NCBI GenBank assembly: GCA_003158495.1
Contig: PMJT01000221.1
Location: 11,283-26,128, forward strand
DNA length: 14,846 nucleotides
DNA from: Chloroflexota bacterium
GTDB lineage: Bacteria; Chloroflexota; Limnocylindria; Limnocylindrales; CSP1-4
Direction of reading: 5' to 3'
The notes beneath the pieces were generated by a model. That model saw nothing but the letters and a program-made list of their open reading frames with translations, did not search any database and was not told the DNA's origin. Of the stretch, positions 1 to 6,118 are shown in pieces. Numbering within the stretch: the first letter of the stretch is position 1; every line of letters begins with the position of its first letter. The position numbers and the translations under genes were made by a program.

Positions 1-291
1 GGCGAGCACTTCACGATCACGGCGGCAGACGGCGGGCAGATGAAGGTCACCGGCAACTGGATGGGTCGCGAATTCCGCATCCAGAAGGACGGCACGGACG
101 TGATCGTCGCGTCTCGCCGGTTCTTCACTATCCACGACGCCTACGGCATCCAGGTCTCACCGGGCTACGATGCCGCGCTCGCCCTGGCTATCGTCGTTGC
201 CCTGGAGCAGATCGAGAAGGAAGAAGGGCACGAGTCGTCGCCACTCGGTGGCATGTTGGGCGGAGGCCTGGGCGGGATCCTCGGTGGCTAG
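1..291 (+). CDS. LURP-one-related (LOR) family protein, C-terminal part
   Basis: The reading frame is open from base 1, so the start lies outside the window; 96 residues are visible. The segment alternates short beta strands typical of the LOR/tubby-like fold (GQMKVTGNWMGREFRI, then DVIVASRRFF), followed by DAYGIQVSPGYDAALALAIV and a helix ALEQIEKEE. This matches the end of the LOR family (Pfam LOR, the same fold as phospholipid scramblase). Bacterial members are small cytoplasmic or membrane-associated proteins without a well-established biochemical role. The protein ends in a glycine-rich tail (GGMLGGGLGGILGG), which is common in this group. The next gene, a response regulator, is convergent and 137 bp away, so nothing links them. 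I am fairly sure of the family; the function is unknown. Confidence 0.8.
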   Translation, partial: GEHFTITAADGGQMKVTGNWMGREFRIQKDGTDVIVASRRFFTIHDAYGIQVSPGYDAALALAIVVALEQIEKEEGHESSPLGGMLGGGLGGILGG

Positions 292-403
292 GCTGATGGG
301 CCGCCGGCAGGACGTTGACAATGCCACCGACCCTCGATGACCACGTCGCTCGTCGTCGGTAGTAGCTGCTCGGCTCCTGACGGCAACTGCCCGAACCCTA
401 TGA

Positions 404-423
404 GGCGGATCGTGTCGGCCGCC
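404..423. terminator. weak hairpin between convergent genes
   Basis: GGCGG (404-408) can pair with CCGCC (419-423) across a 10-nt loop, directly beyond the stop codon of the minus-strand response regulator and downstream of the plus-strand LOR gene. There is no T-run on either side, so a role as terminator rests on position only. Confidence 0.22.
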
Positions 424-428
424 GAGGG

Positions 429-1076
429 TCAGTCCTCGGGCAGCCCCATGTCACGCCGCGCCATAAAGGCCGCAACCTGCGCCCGTCGCTCGAGGCTCAG
501 CTTCGCCAGGATGGAGCTGACGTAGTTCTTGACCGTCTTGTCCGACAGGAAGAGGGCCTCGGCGATCTCCTTGTTGGTTTGCCCCTCTGCGAGGAGCGGC
601 AGGATCTCGCGCTCGCGGACGGTCAGGTCATGCGAGCCGCCCGCTTCGGTGTCGCTGGCGATGCGGCGAATGCGATCGAGAACGATGCCCATGACCATCG
701 GGTCGAACAACGACTCGCCGCGCCCGACGGCCTCGAGCGTCCGGACGAGCTCGGCCGACCGCGTCTGCTTGAGCACGTAGCCGCGTGCCCCGGCAATCAC
801 GGCCCCAAGAACGTCCACCTCGGCGGGGGAGCTCGTCAGAAAGACGATCGGCATCTCCGGAAACTCGTCACGCACCAACCGACAGGCTTCGACGCCCGTT
901 GCGTCGGGCAGGCGGACATCCATCAGGACGAGATCCGGGACGTACTTGCGTGCCTGTGATATGGCCTCGGCGCACGTCCCGGCCTCGGCGACCACGTCGA
1001 ACTCGCCGTGCCGCTCGAGATACGCGACCAGCCCCTGCCGAACCACCTCGTGGTCATCGACGATCAGGAGTCTCAT
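429..1076 (-). CDS. NarL/FixJ (DosR/DevR-like) two-component response regulator
   Basis: This 215-residue cytoplasmic DNA-binding regulator has a receiver domain (about 1-120) and a LuxR-type helix-turn-helix (about 151-208). The receiver keeps the whole active site: acidic pair D7-D8 in LLIVDDHE, phospho-acceptor D53 in LVLMDVRLP, T81 in VFLTSS and K103 in GYVLK. The recognition helix reads SDKTVKNYVSSILAKL followed by LERRAQ, close to mycobacterial DosR. The length also matches DosR (about 217). I chose the start at 1076 because MRLLIVDDHE is the usual N-terminus of this family; an upstream TTG at 1136 and an ATG at 1097 would add 20 or 7 poorly conserved residues. None has a clear Shine-Dalgarno site. 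No sensor kinase is adjacent, so the partner is encoded elsewhere and the signal cannot be inferred. Confidence 0.93.
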   Translation of the reverse strand: MRLLIVDDHEVVRQGLVAYLERHGEFDVVAEAGTCAEAISQARKYVPDLVLMDVRLPDATGVEACRLVRDEFPEMPIVFLTSSPAEVDVLGAVIAGARGYVLKQTRSAELVRTLEAVGRGESLFDPMVMGIVLDRIRRIASDTEAGGSHDLTVREREILPLLAEGQTNKEIAEALFLSDKTVKNYVSSILAKLSLERRAQVAAFMARRDMGLPED

Positions 1077-1126
1077 GGGTCGGTCTGGGTCGGGCATCGA
1101 GGTGCCAAGCATGCGCTCAGGAGAAG

Positions 1127-1143
1127 CTGACGGCAATTGCTCG
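1127..1143. promoter_or_regulatory. palindromic motif upstream of the response regulator, repeated downstream of it
   Basis: The 17-mer CTGACGGCAATTGCTCG contains the perfect palindrome GCAATTGC (1133-1140). A 15/17 match, CTGACGGCAACTGCCCG, lies at 377-393 just past the other end of the regulator gene. A palindrome near the 5' end could be an operator, for example for autoregulation, but this is inference from two copies only. Confidence 0.25.
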
Positions 1144-1176
1144 AGAACGCGTGCCGTCCGGCAGTACGGCCGGTGC

Positions 1177-1204
1177 TCGACATCCTCCGCGTCGGCGGTA
1201 CAGT
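1177..1204 (+). promoter_or_regulatory. candidate sigma-70-like promoter for the 1387 gene
   Basis: TCGACA (1177-1182, 5 of 6 matches to TTGACA) and TACAGT (1199-1204, 4 of 6 to TATAAT) are separated by 16 bp. This would give a leader of about 175 nt ahead of the TTG start at 1387. It is the best pair in the interval but is unproven in such GC-rich DNA. Confidence 0.3.
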
Positions 1205-1371
1205 GAACGCCAGTCGTCCGGCCTTCGCCGAGGAGCCCGGTGAAGTGAGGGCTCGGCGGATCCGTCGGCGCGACTCGAGAACCTCCGGGCGGCTAGCCAG
1301 AGGACGGCCCGCATCTGCCGATAGCGCCGGCGTAGCCGACGGATGTAGGATGGTTCTCCCCGTCGGGATCC

Positions 1372-1377
1372 AAGGAG
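1372..1377 (+). promoter_or_regulatory. Shine-Dalgarno site supporting a TTG start
   Basis: AAGGAG lies 9 nt before the TTG at 1387. No in-frame ATG or GTG is as well placed, so this site decides the start of the small unknown gene and supports that it is translated. Confidence 0.6.
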
Positions 1378-1386
1378 CGTGAGCCA

Positions 1387-1713
1387 TTGTCGGAGCCGCT
1401 TAACCCCTATATCCGCGTCGCGAGTATCGACGCAGTCTCGGACTTGCGAGATTGGCTGTCATCGGATGACGCTGAGGCCGGTATGCCGGACCTCGCCAGG
1501 GCCGAACAGCTGATCGCCCTGGCCCGGGAGGTCCATCCTCCACAGGTGCTCTTGATCCATCGAGTTGGGCGAGCAATCTGTGGCGCCGTACGACCCCTCA
1601 ACGGTTTCCAGAATGTCGGCCTGCCGGTCGCGGAGATCACCGGGCTCGCGGTCGACGACGTGGTCGCCGGCCTGATCGAGTCTCTCCAAACGGAGGCTCT
1701 GGTCGAGGTCTAG
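1387..1713 (+). CDS. hypothetical protein, 108 aa
   Basis: I do not recognise this protein. It starts at a TTG with AAGGAG 9 nt upstream and ends in TAG. The sequence is acidic and looks like a folded cytoplasmic mixed alpha/beta protein: an N-terminal region NPYIRVASIDAVSDLRDWL, a helix LARAEQLIALAREV, hydrophobic strands PQVLLIHRVGRAICGAV, and a C-terminal helix VDDVVAGLIESLQTEALVEV. It has no signal peptide, no membrane segment and a single cysteine in RAICGAV. It is divergent from the response regulator and convergent with cheW, so it forms its own transcription unit. The good ribosome binding site and protein-like amino-acid pattern argue for a real gene; the function is unknown. Confidence 0.6.
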   Translation: MSEPLNPYIRVASIDAVSDLRDWLSSDDAEAGMPDLARAEQLIALAREVHPPQVLLIHRVGRAICGAVRPLNGFQNVGLPVAEITGLAVDDVVAGLIESLQTEALVEV

Positions 1714-1749
1714 GGCGTCAGTCGAGGAGAGCCGGTCGTGCGATTGCTA

Positions 1750-1795
1750 GGCGGCCCCGCGGCAGGCGCAGGTCTTGGGTGAGGGCGAGGCCGCC
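1750..1795. terminator. candidate bidirectional terminator hairpin between convergent genes
   Basis: GGCGGCC (1750-1756) is the exact reverse complement of GGCCGCC (1789-1795), with a 32-nt GC-rich loop. It sits in the 90-bp gap between the convergent 1387-1713 gene and cheW. There is no T-run, so it is only a candidate. Confidence 0.3.
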
Positions 1796-1803
1796 GGCCG
1801 GCA

Positions 1804-2250
1804 CTATGCCGCCAATTGCGCTGCGTCCTGTTCGGAGAAGAGCGCGCTCAGGTCGAGCAGGATGACCAGTTGCTCGCCGAGCTTTGCGATGCCCCGTATG
1901 TAGGTGGAGTCATGCCCTGACGCTACGTCGGGCGTCGGCTCGACTGCTTCGTCCGAGAGCATGAAGACCTCGGTCACTGCGTCGACGACAAGACCGACTC
2001 GTCTGCCGGCCGTTTCGGCCACGATGATCCTGGTCGACTTGGTAGCCTCGCCGCGGGACATGCCGAAACGGCTGGCGAGGTCCACCACGGGAATGATCCG
2101 GCCGCGCAGGTTGATGACGCCATCGACAAAGGCGGGTGAGGCCGGGACCGTTGTAGACCCCCGAAAGCGAATGATTTCGTACACCGAGCCGATGTCGAGC
2201 CCGTAACACTCGTCGGCGAGCTGACAGACCACGACTTGGAACTCACCCAT
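1804..2250 (-). CDS. cheW: CheW-like chemotaxis coupling protein
   Basis: This 148-residue protein is a single CheW domain, the cytoplasmic adaptor that links chemoreceptors to the histidine kinase CheA. The diagnostic core is intact: TTVPASPAFVDGVINLRG (33-50), then RIIPVVDLASRFG (51-63), RIIVAE (74-79), the second beta-barrel half VGLVVDAVTEV (85-95) and YIRGIAKLGEQLVILLDL (117-134). The length is normal for stand-alone CheW. The ATG at 2250 has AGGAG (2259-2263) 8 nt upstream. It lies 84 bp downstream of the receptor gene on the same strand, which supports a receptor-coupler pair, probably cotranscribed. CheA, CheY, CheR and CheB are not in the window. A CheV is excluded because no receiver domain follows. 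Confidence 0.95.
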   Translation of the reverse strand: MGEFQVVVCQLADECYGLDIGSVYEIIRFRGSTTVPASPAFVDGVINLRGRIIPVVDLASRFGMSRGEATKSTRIIVAETAGRRVGLVVDAVTEVFMLSDEAVEPTPDVASGHDSTYIRGIAKLGEQLVILLDLSALFSEQDAAQLAA

Positions 2251-2285
2251 CGAGGTTACTCCTGGACCTTGGACTGGCTGTGGAC

Positions 2286-2315
2286 GGGGCCCGCAGGATG
2301 AATACTGCAGGCCCC
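2286..2315 (-). terminator. strong hairpin between MCP gene and cheW (possible attenuator or processing site)
   Basis: GGGGCCCGCAG (2286-2296) and CTGCAGGCCCC (2305-2315) form an 11-bp stem with an 8-nt loop. The single imperfect position is a G-U pair in the minus-strand RNA but an A-C mismatch on the other strand, so the structure is better as minus-strand RNA. No U-run follows. It starts 20 bp past the receptor stop codon and ends 36 bp before the cheW start, so it may reduce or set the ratio of the two messages. Confidence 0.5.
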
Positions 2316-2334
2316 GCCGCGGGGACAGCCGACT

Positions 2335-4410
2335 TCACGCAGCCTTTGCCTGGCGTTCCATCTCCGGCGAGCGTCGCCCGCCGCGGAGCTGTTCGCTCGA
2401 GACAGGGATCACTGCGCTGCTCGAAACAGATGGGGATGTGAGTCTGAATCTCGCCACGAGCCCGTCGAGTTGGTTGGCCATGTCGGCCAGGCTTGCCGCG
2501 GATGCCACGACCTCTTCTGCCTGCGCCGACATTTCTTCGGTTGCAGCGCTGACCTCTTCGGCGGCAGCAGAGTTCTCTTCGCTCACGGCTGCGATCGAGT
2601 CGATCGACGTTGACACCGTCCGAGCGGCAGCCGTCATCCGGGCGGCGGCGGCATTGGTCTGGGTCGCGATTGCCGCGATCGCGTCCGACGCGGTCACGAC
2701 CTGGCTCGTCGCCCCGCCGATCTGCGAGAGGGCCTCGAAGACCTGGCCGAGCGCTCGATCGCGCTCTGCCGCGGCGGTCTTGATTTCGACGAGAGCGGCC
2801 GCAGACTTCTCGGCCAGTTCCGAGCCGACCTTTACTTCGTTGGCACCCTGGTCCATCGCCGCCACCGCGCGCTCGGTTTCGCTCTGGACTTCGGCGATCA
2901 GCGATGCGATCTCCTTGGTGGCCCGGCTCGAACGCTCGGCGAGCTTTCGAACCTCGTCCGCGACGACGGCGAAGCCCTTGCCTTGCTCGCCGGCGCGTGC
3001 GGCTTCGATGGCGGCATTGAGCGCCAGGAGGTTGGTCTGCTCGGCGATGTCGTCGATCGTCTCGACGATGGCTCCGATCTGGCCCGACTTTGCGCCAAGC
3101 TCGCCGACACGGCCCGCAGTGGTCTCGACCGCGTCGCGTATACGGCGCATGCCGGTCGATGTCTGGTCGACGGCCTCGATGCCGTTCTCTAGCGCCGTGT
3201 GCACGCGGTTTGAATAGGTCTTCATCTCATCGCCGGCCCGGTCGGCACGCGACACCGCGGCGGTCGCGGCCTGGACCGCATCAGCGGCCTGCTCGACGCG
3301 CGCGTTCGTTTCGCCTGCGCCTGCTCCGACCTGGGCGATCATCGCGGTTAGCTCCTGGGTGCTGGCCGAGGTCTCCGTCGCCGCGCGAGCCTGGTCGGAT
3401 GCGCCCATTGCCACTTGGTTGATCGTGCTCGCGATCTGCTGGGTGGCGGTCCCGGTCTGGTTTGACGCGTTGTCGAGCTCCAGGCTCGTACGCGAAACTG
3501 CCGCCGCCGCCGCCTTGACTTCACCGACTATGCCGACCAGATTCGCCCGCGAGACCTCGTACGCATCGACCATCTTCTTGATCTGAGCCAACAGGGAGTT
3601 GAGCCCACCGGCGGTCTCACCGATCTCGTCGGTGCCGACGTGCTCCATGAACGGCACGTGAGACTGGTAGATGCGGGTCAGATCGTTATCGGAGAGACCT
3701 TCGAGGCACCCGGTGAATTCGCCCATCGCCGTTTCGATCGTCTGCATCTGGCTCAGCACGGCCTTGGCTGCGCGGGCCACGCCTGACGAGATCAACAGGC
3801 TCGCCAGGATGCCGATTACGAACGCGAGCGCGACCAGGAGCAGGGTTGCGGTAAAGCCGAACTGAAAGGTCGAGCCGATCTGATCGTTGAGGCCCTGAGC
3901 CCCTGCCTGCACCGACGTGATGAGGGTTGCGACATCGGCCATGACGGTGGCCCGTACAGCCGCGGCGCCAGTGATGCCAGAGGCGGCCTCGGTCGCGTTG
4001 CCGGCGCTGGACGCGGCTCGGATGGGATCGACCAGCTTCTGATAGTCGGCCATCTTGGTCCGAAGATCGGCCAGGGTTGCGGCCTGGTCTGCGGTAAGGG
4101 AGAGCGCCGCGATGTCGTTTACGCTGGCCGTGATCTTCGCGTCGTCCGCGGCAATCTGGGAGTCGATCGTCTTCTGGGCATCGGCCTGGCCCGCGACCAC
4201 GACGCCGTAGGTCACTGCTCGGGCCTTATCGATCAGGGCCGTGTTCAGAGTGGCCAGCTTCTCCACGGGAATCAGACCGTCGGTGTATGCGGTCTGCGCC
4301 TTGTCTCGAACCGACACCAGATTTGAAATGGCCAGCAAACCAACGGCGGCGATCAGCACCAGCAAGATGGCGGACCCGCCGAGTACCTTGGCTCGAACGT
4401 TGAGACGCAC
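2335..4410 (-). CDS. methyl-accepting chemotaxis protein (transmembrane chemoreceptor)
   Basis: This 691-residue receptor has TM1 (about 12-32), a mostly helical extracytoplasmic domain of the four-helix-bundle type (about 33-184), TM2 (about 186-208), a HAMP-like segment (about 208-285) and a long cytoplasmic coiled-coil signalling domain. The hairpin tip that binds CheW and CheA is textbook: DDIAEQTNLLALNAAIEAAR (453-472), then GKGFAVVADEVRKLAERS (477-494). Glu/Gln/Ala-rich heptads on both arms, such as EENSAAAEEVSAATEE (611-626), are likely methylation regions. There is no C-terminal NWETF-like tether for CheR; the tail (658-691) is Ser/Arg-rich. The GTG start at 4410 has AGAGGAG (4418-4424) 7 nt upstream. 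cheW follows at once on the same strand. The ligand cannot be read from sequence. Confidence 0.96.
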   Translation of the reverse strand: MRLNVRAKVLGGSAILLVLIAAVGLLAISNLVSVRDKAQTAYTDGLIPVEKLATLNTALIDKARAVTYGVVVAGQADAQKTIDSQIAADDAKITASVNDIAALSLTADQAATLADLRTKMADYQKLVDPIRAASSAGNATEAASGITGAAAVRATVMADVATLITSVQAGAQGLNDQIGSTFQFGFTATLLLVALAFVIGILASLLISSGVARAAKAVLSQMQTIETAMGEFTGCLEGLSDNDLTRIYQSHVPFMEHVGTDEIGETAGGLNSLLAQIKKMVDAYEVSRANLVGIVGEVKAAAAAVSRTSLELDNASNQTGTATQQIASTINQVAMGASDQARAATETSASTQELTAMIAQVGAGAGETNARVEQAADAVQAATAAVSRADRAGDEMKTYSNRVHTALENGIEAVDQTSTGMRRIRDAVETTAGRVGELGAKSGQIGAIVETIDDIAEQTNLLALNAAIEAARAGEQGKGFAVVADEVRKLAERSSRATKEIASLIAEVQSETERAVAAMDQGANEVKVGSELAEKSAAALVEIKTAAAERDRALGQVFEALSQIGGATSQVVTASDAIAAIATQTNAAAARMTAAARTVSTSIDSIAAVSEENSAAAEEVSAATEEMSAQAEEVVASAASLADMANQLDGLVARFRLTSPSVSSSAVIPVSSEQLRGGRRSPEMERQAKAA

Positions 4411-4417
4411 TTCGATA

Positions 4418-4424
4418 CTCCTCT
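4418..4424 (-). promoter_or_regulatory. Shine-Dalgarno site supporting the GTG start of the MCP
   Basis: AGAGGAG on the minus strand lies 7 nt before the GTG at 4410. It fixes the non-ATG start immediately before the first membrane helix. Confidence 0.7.
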
Positions 4425-4452
4425 AGACCCCGGTGCCTGGCACGGCCACCGT

Positions 4453-4545
4453 CCAGCCAGATGGTTTCGGCTGGCAACAACGTGGTAGTCGGTGCGACGT
4501 CACGCGCGAACAATCCGCAAGAATCCGTATTTGATATCTACGAGG
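4453..4545 (-). promoter_or_regulatory. MCP leader: hairpin and AT-rich promoter-like patch
   Basis: Upstream of the receptor gene, CCAGCC (4453-4458) pairs with GGCTGG (4469-4474) across a 10-nt loop. Further upstream, 4510-4545 is the most AT-rich stretch of the neighbourhood (minus strand TAGATATCAAATACGG), the likeliest place for the promoter. I could not fit a good -35/-10 pair, and the leader lacks the conserved core of a cyclic-di-GMP (GEMM) riboswitch. Confidence 0.3.
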
Positions 4546-4560
4546 CAGGCGATGACCGAG

Positions 4561-4594
4561 GGGCGGGATCGCGGCAAGCGGCCGGACCCCGCCC
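4561..4594 (-). terminator. candidate terminator after the beta-propeller gene
   Basis: GGGCGGGAT (4561-4569) pairs with ACCCCGCCC (4586-4594) over 9 bp, one being a G-U wobble in minus-strand RNA. The loop can form an inner CGGC/GCCG stem, giving a long GC-rich hairpin. It begins 16 bp past the stop codon of the minus-strand gene. No U-run follows. Confidence 0.5.
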
Positions 4595-4610
4595 TGAGGC
4601 CACGGGTTGC

Positions 4611-5723
4611 TCAGTGGAGCAACTGCAGGTTGTTCGATCCGTCGTCGACGAAGTAGAGGCCGTGCCCGTCCGGCCGCACCGCCAGGCCGAAGAGCGTGCC
4701 GCCGCCCGTTGAGTCGAGGAGGCGCGTCACGACCTGGTGGCCGCTCGGCGTGATCTCGACAGCGTTGCCGTCGCCGGCGTTCATGGTCACGATGTCGCCG
4801 TTAGGTGCCACTACCACGCCGAGGGGCTGGTTCAGGCTCCCGTTCTCCGAGACGGCCGAACCTCGGTGAGAGGCGGACATTCTGTCGGTTGCGTCCCAGA
4901 TGACCGCGATCCGATTGTCGAGCGTGTCAGCGACGTAGAGGTTCTCGCCACTCAGGCCGAGACCGGTCGGCCCGATTACCAGCGCGTTGGGGTCGGTCCT
5001 TTCGGGGAAGCCCCAACCGATGACTCGCTCGGAACTCACCTTGGGGGCAGAGCCGTCCAGGCCGGAAAGGCCGATTCGAACGACGGTCCCGCCGTTCACG
5101 ACCTTGCCGTTCGCGGCGACCGTGCCGTTGAGAACGTTGGTCACGAACAGATCGGCGCTGTCGCCGCGATCCAGGGCGGTCATGTCCCAGGGACCGTTGA
5201 TCAGACCACCGTGGATGACCTTGGCTACGTTGCCCCAACGGTTGATCACGATGAGACAACCCGCCTGCGCGGTTGCAGCCGAGCCGTCGGAGGTCGGGAG
5301 ACTGCCGACCACGACCCAGCCGTCGCGGAGAACGGCGAGGGCCGTAGTGAGGCCGACGCCACCCGGGCAGGTCGGGACGTTGCCGGCCATGATCGTGGCA
5401 AAGATGCTCATGGATCCGCCGGGCGAGATCTGCACGATGGTCGTGCCGGTGCCCTGCAGGTTCGAGATGGCGTTGAAGTTGCTGACCAGGACGTCGCCCT
5501 TCACGAGATGCCCGGTCGACCGAGGCACGACCGCGACGCCATAAGGATTGATGTCGCCGTTGCCGGGTACCGTCGACGCGACGACCGTCTGCATCGGCAG
5601 CGACGCCAGGAATGTCGGGCTGCTCGCCGCGACCGTTGCCGGAAGCGAGGCTGCGACCGCAAGGGCAAGCGTCATGCCTGCGGCGACCCTCGACGCACGG
5701 GTCGGGATTTGGATGGGACGCAT
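4611..5723 (-). CDS. secreted NHL-repeat-like beta-propeller protein
   Basis: This 370-residue protein begins with a signal peptide: basic start MRPIQIPTRASR, hydrophobic AAGMTLALAVAASL, likely cleavage near VAA-SS at about residue 34. The mature part is built of repeated beta-propeller blades with NHL-like signatures, best seen in NPYGVAVVP (59-67), PTGLGLSGENLYVADTLDNR (252-271), QPLGVVVAPNGDIVTMN (299-315) and LFGLAVRPDGHGLYFVDDG (344-362). Two cysteines (119 and 156) could form a disulfide outside the membrane. The ATG at 5723 is preceded by AGAGGAA (5729-5735). Such propellers usually act as extracellular binding or scaffold domains; no catalytic motif is visible and the ligand is unknown. 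It stands alone, divergent from the zinc-ribbon gene. Confidence 0.88.
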   Translation of the reverse strand: MRPIQIPTRASRVAAGMTLALAVAASLPATVAASSPTFLASLPMQTVVASTVPGNGDINPYGVAVVPRSTGHLVKGDVLVSNFNAISNLQGTGTTIVQISPGGSMSIFATIMAGNVPTCPGGVGLTTALAVLRDGWVVVGSLPTSDGSAATAQAGCLIVINRWGNVAKVIHGGLINGPWDMTALDRGDSADLFVTNVLNGTVAANGKVVNGGTVVRIGLSGLDGSAPKVSSERVIGWGFPERTDPNALVIGPTGLGLSGENLYVADTLDNRIAVIWDATDRMSASHRGSAVSENGSLNQPLGVVVAPNGDIVTMNAGDGNAVEITPSGHQVVTRLLDSTGGGTLFGLAVRPDGHGLYFVDDGSNNLQLLH

Positions 5724-6118
5724 CTCTCTTCCTCTAGCCGGGTCCGAAGGCCAACCGATGCTCGGTCGGCTCGGGCCACCAACCAGCTACGTTGGCGACA
5801 GCGCGCCGGTATTCGGCCGGGTCGGAACGTCGCGCCAGACGGAGCGGGGCCGCACCGGCGCCTGCGTCCACCCTCGCCGGCGAGCGACTTTCGGCACTGG
5901 TCAGGCGCCCCCGGCGAGGACGACCCTGCCATTACACGGGCCGCTTCGAGGCGCGATCGAACTCTGGTAGCTGGGACCGCGCCGAGCCACTGGCGAGACC
6001 ACCCGTGGCGTAACCGCAGCGGTGTGCGACGCGAGGGTTTGTCGCCAGCCGGCTCGCGTTGCTCGTCCTGGCTGGGGCAGGCGCCCCGGATGTACGTCGC
6101 TTATCGAGGGAGCGAATC
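5724..6118. other. divergent intergenic region, 395 bp
   Basis: No gene is supported here. It should hold the promoters of the beta-propeller gene (minus) and the zinc-ribbon gene (plus). I see TGTAAT on the minus strand (5931-5936) as a possible -10 element without a matching -35, and the ribosome binding site GAGGGAG (6106-6112) in front of the plus-strand gene. The open frames that cross it are GC-driven and lack protein-like features. Confidence 0.5.

Larger units (their letters stand above)
1077..1386. other. divergent intergenic region between response regulator and small unknown gene
   Basis: No convincing coding sequence was found; the open frames here are extensions or shadows of the regulator gene. 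The stretch holds a GCAATTGC palindrome (1133-1140), a promoter-like pair for the plus-strand gene (1177-1204) and an AAGGAG ribosome binding site (1372-1377). No obvious promoter for the response regulator could be picked on the minus strand. Confidence 0.5.

Noticed and set aside
2438..3217. Plus-strand frame of 259 codons rich in Ala and Ser
   Set aside because: It is the antisense shadow of the Ala-rich MCP signalling domain, whose hairpin motif on the other strand is unmistakable.
4411..4560. Cyclic-di-GMP (GEMM) riboswitch upstream of the chemoreceptor
   Set aside because: A hairpin is present, but the conserved GEMM core segments and tetraloop-receptor pattern are not seen.
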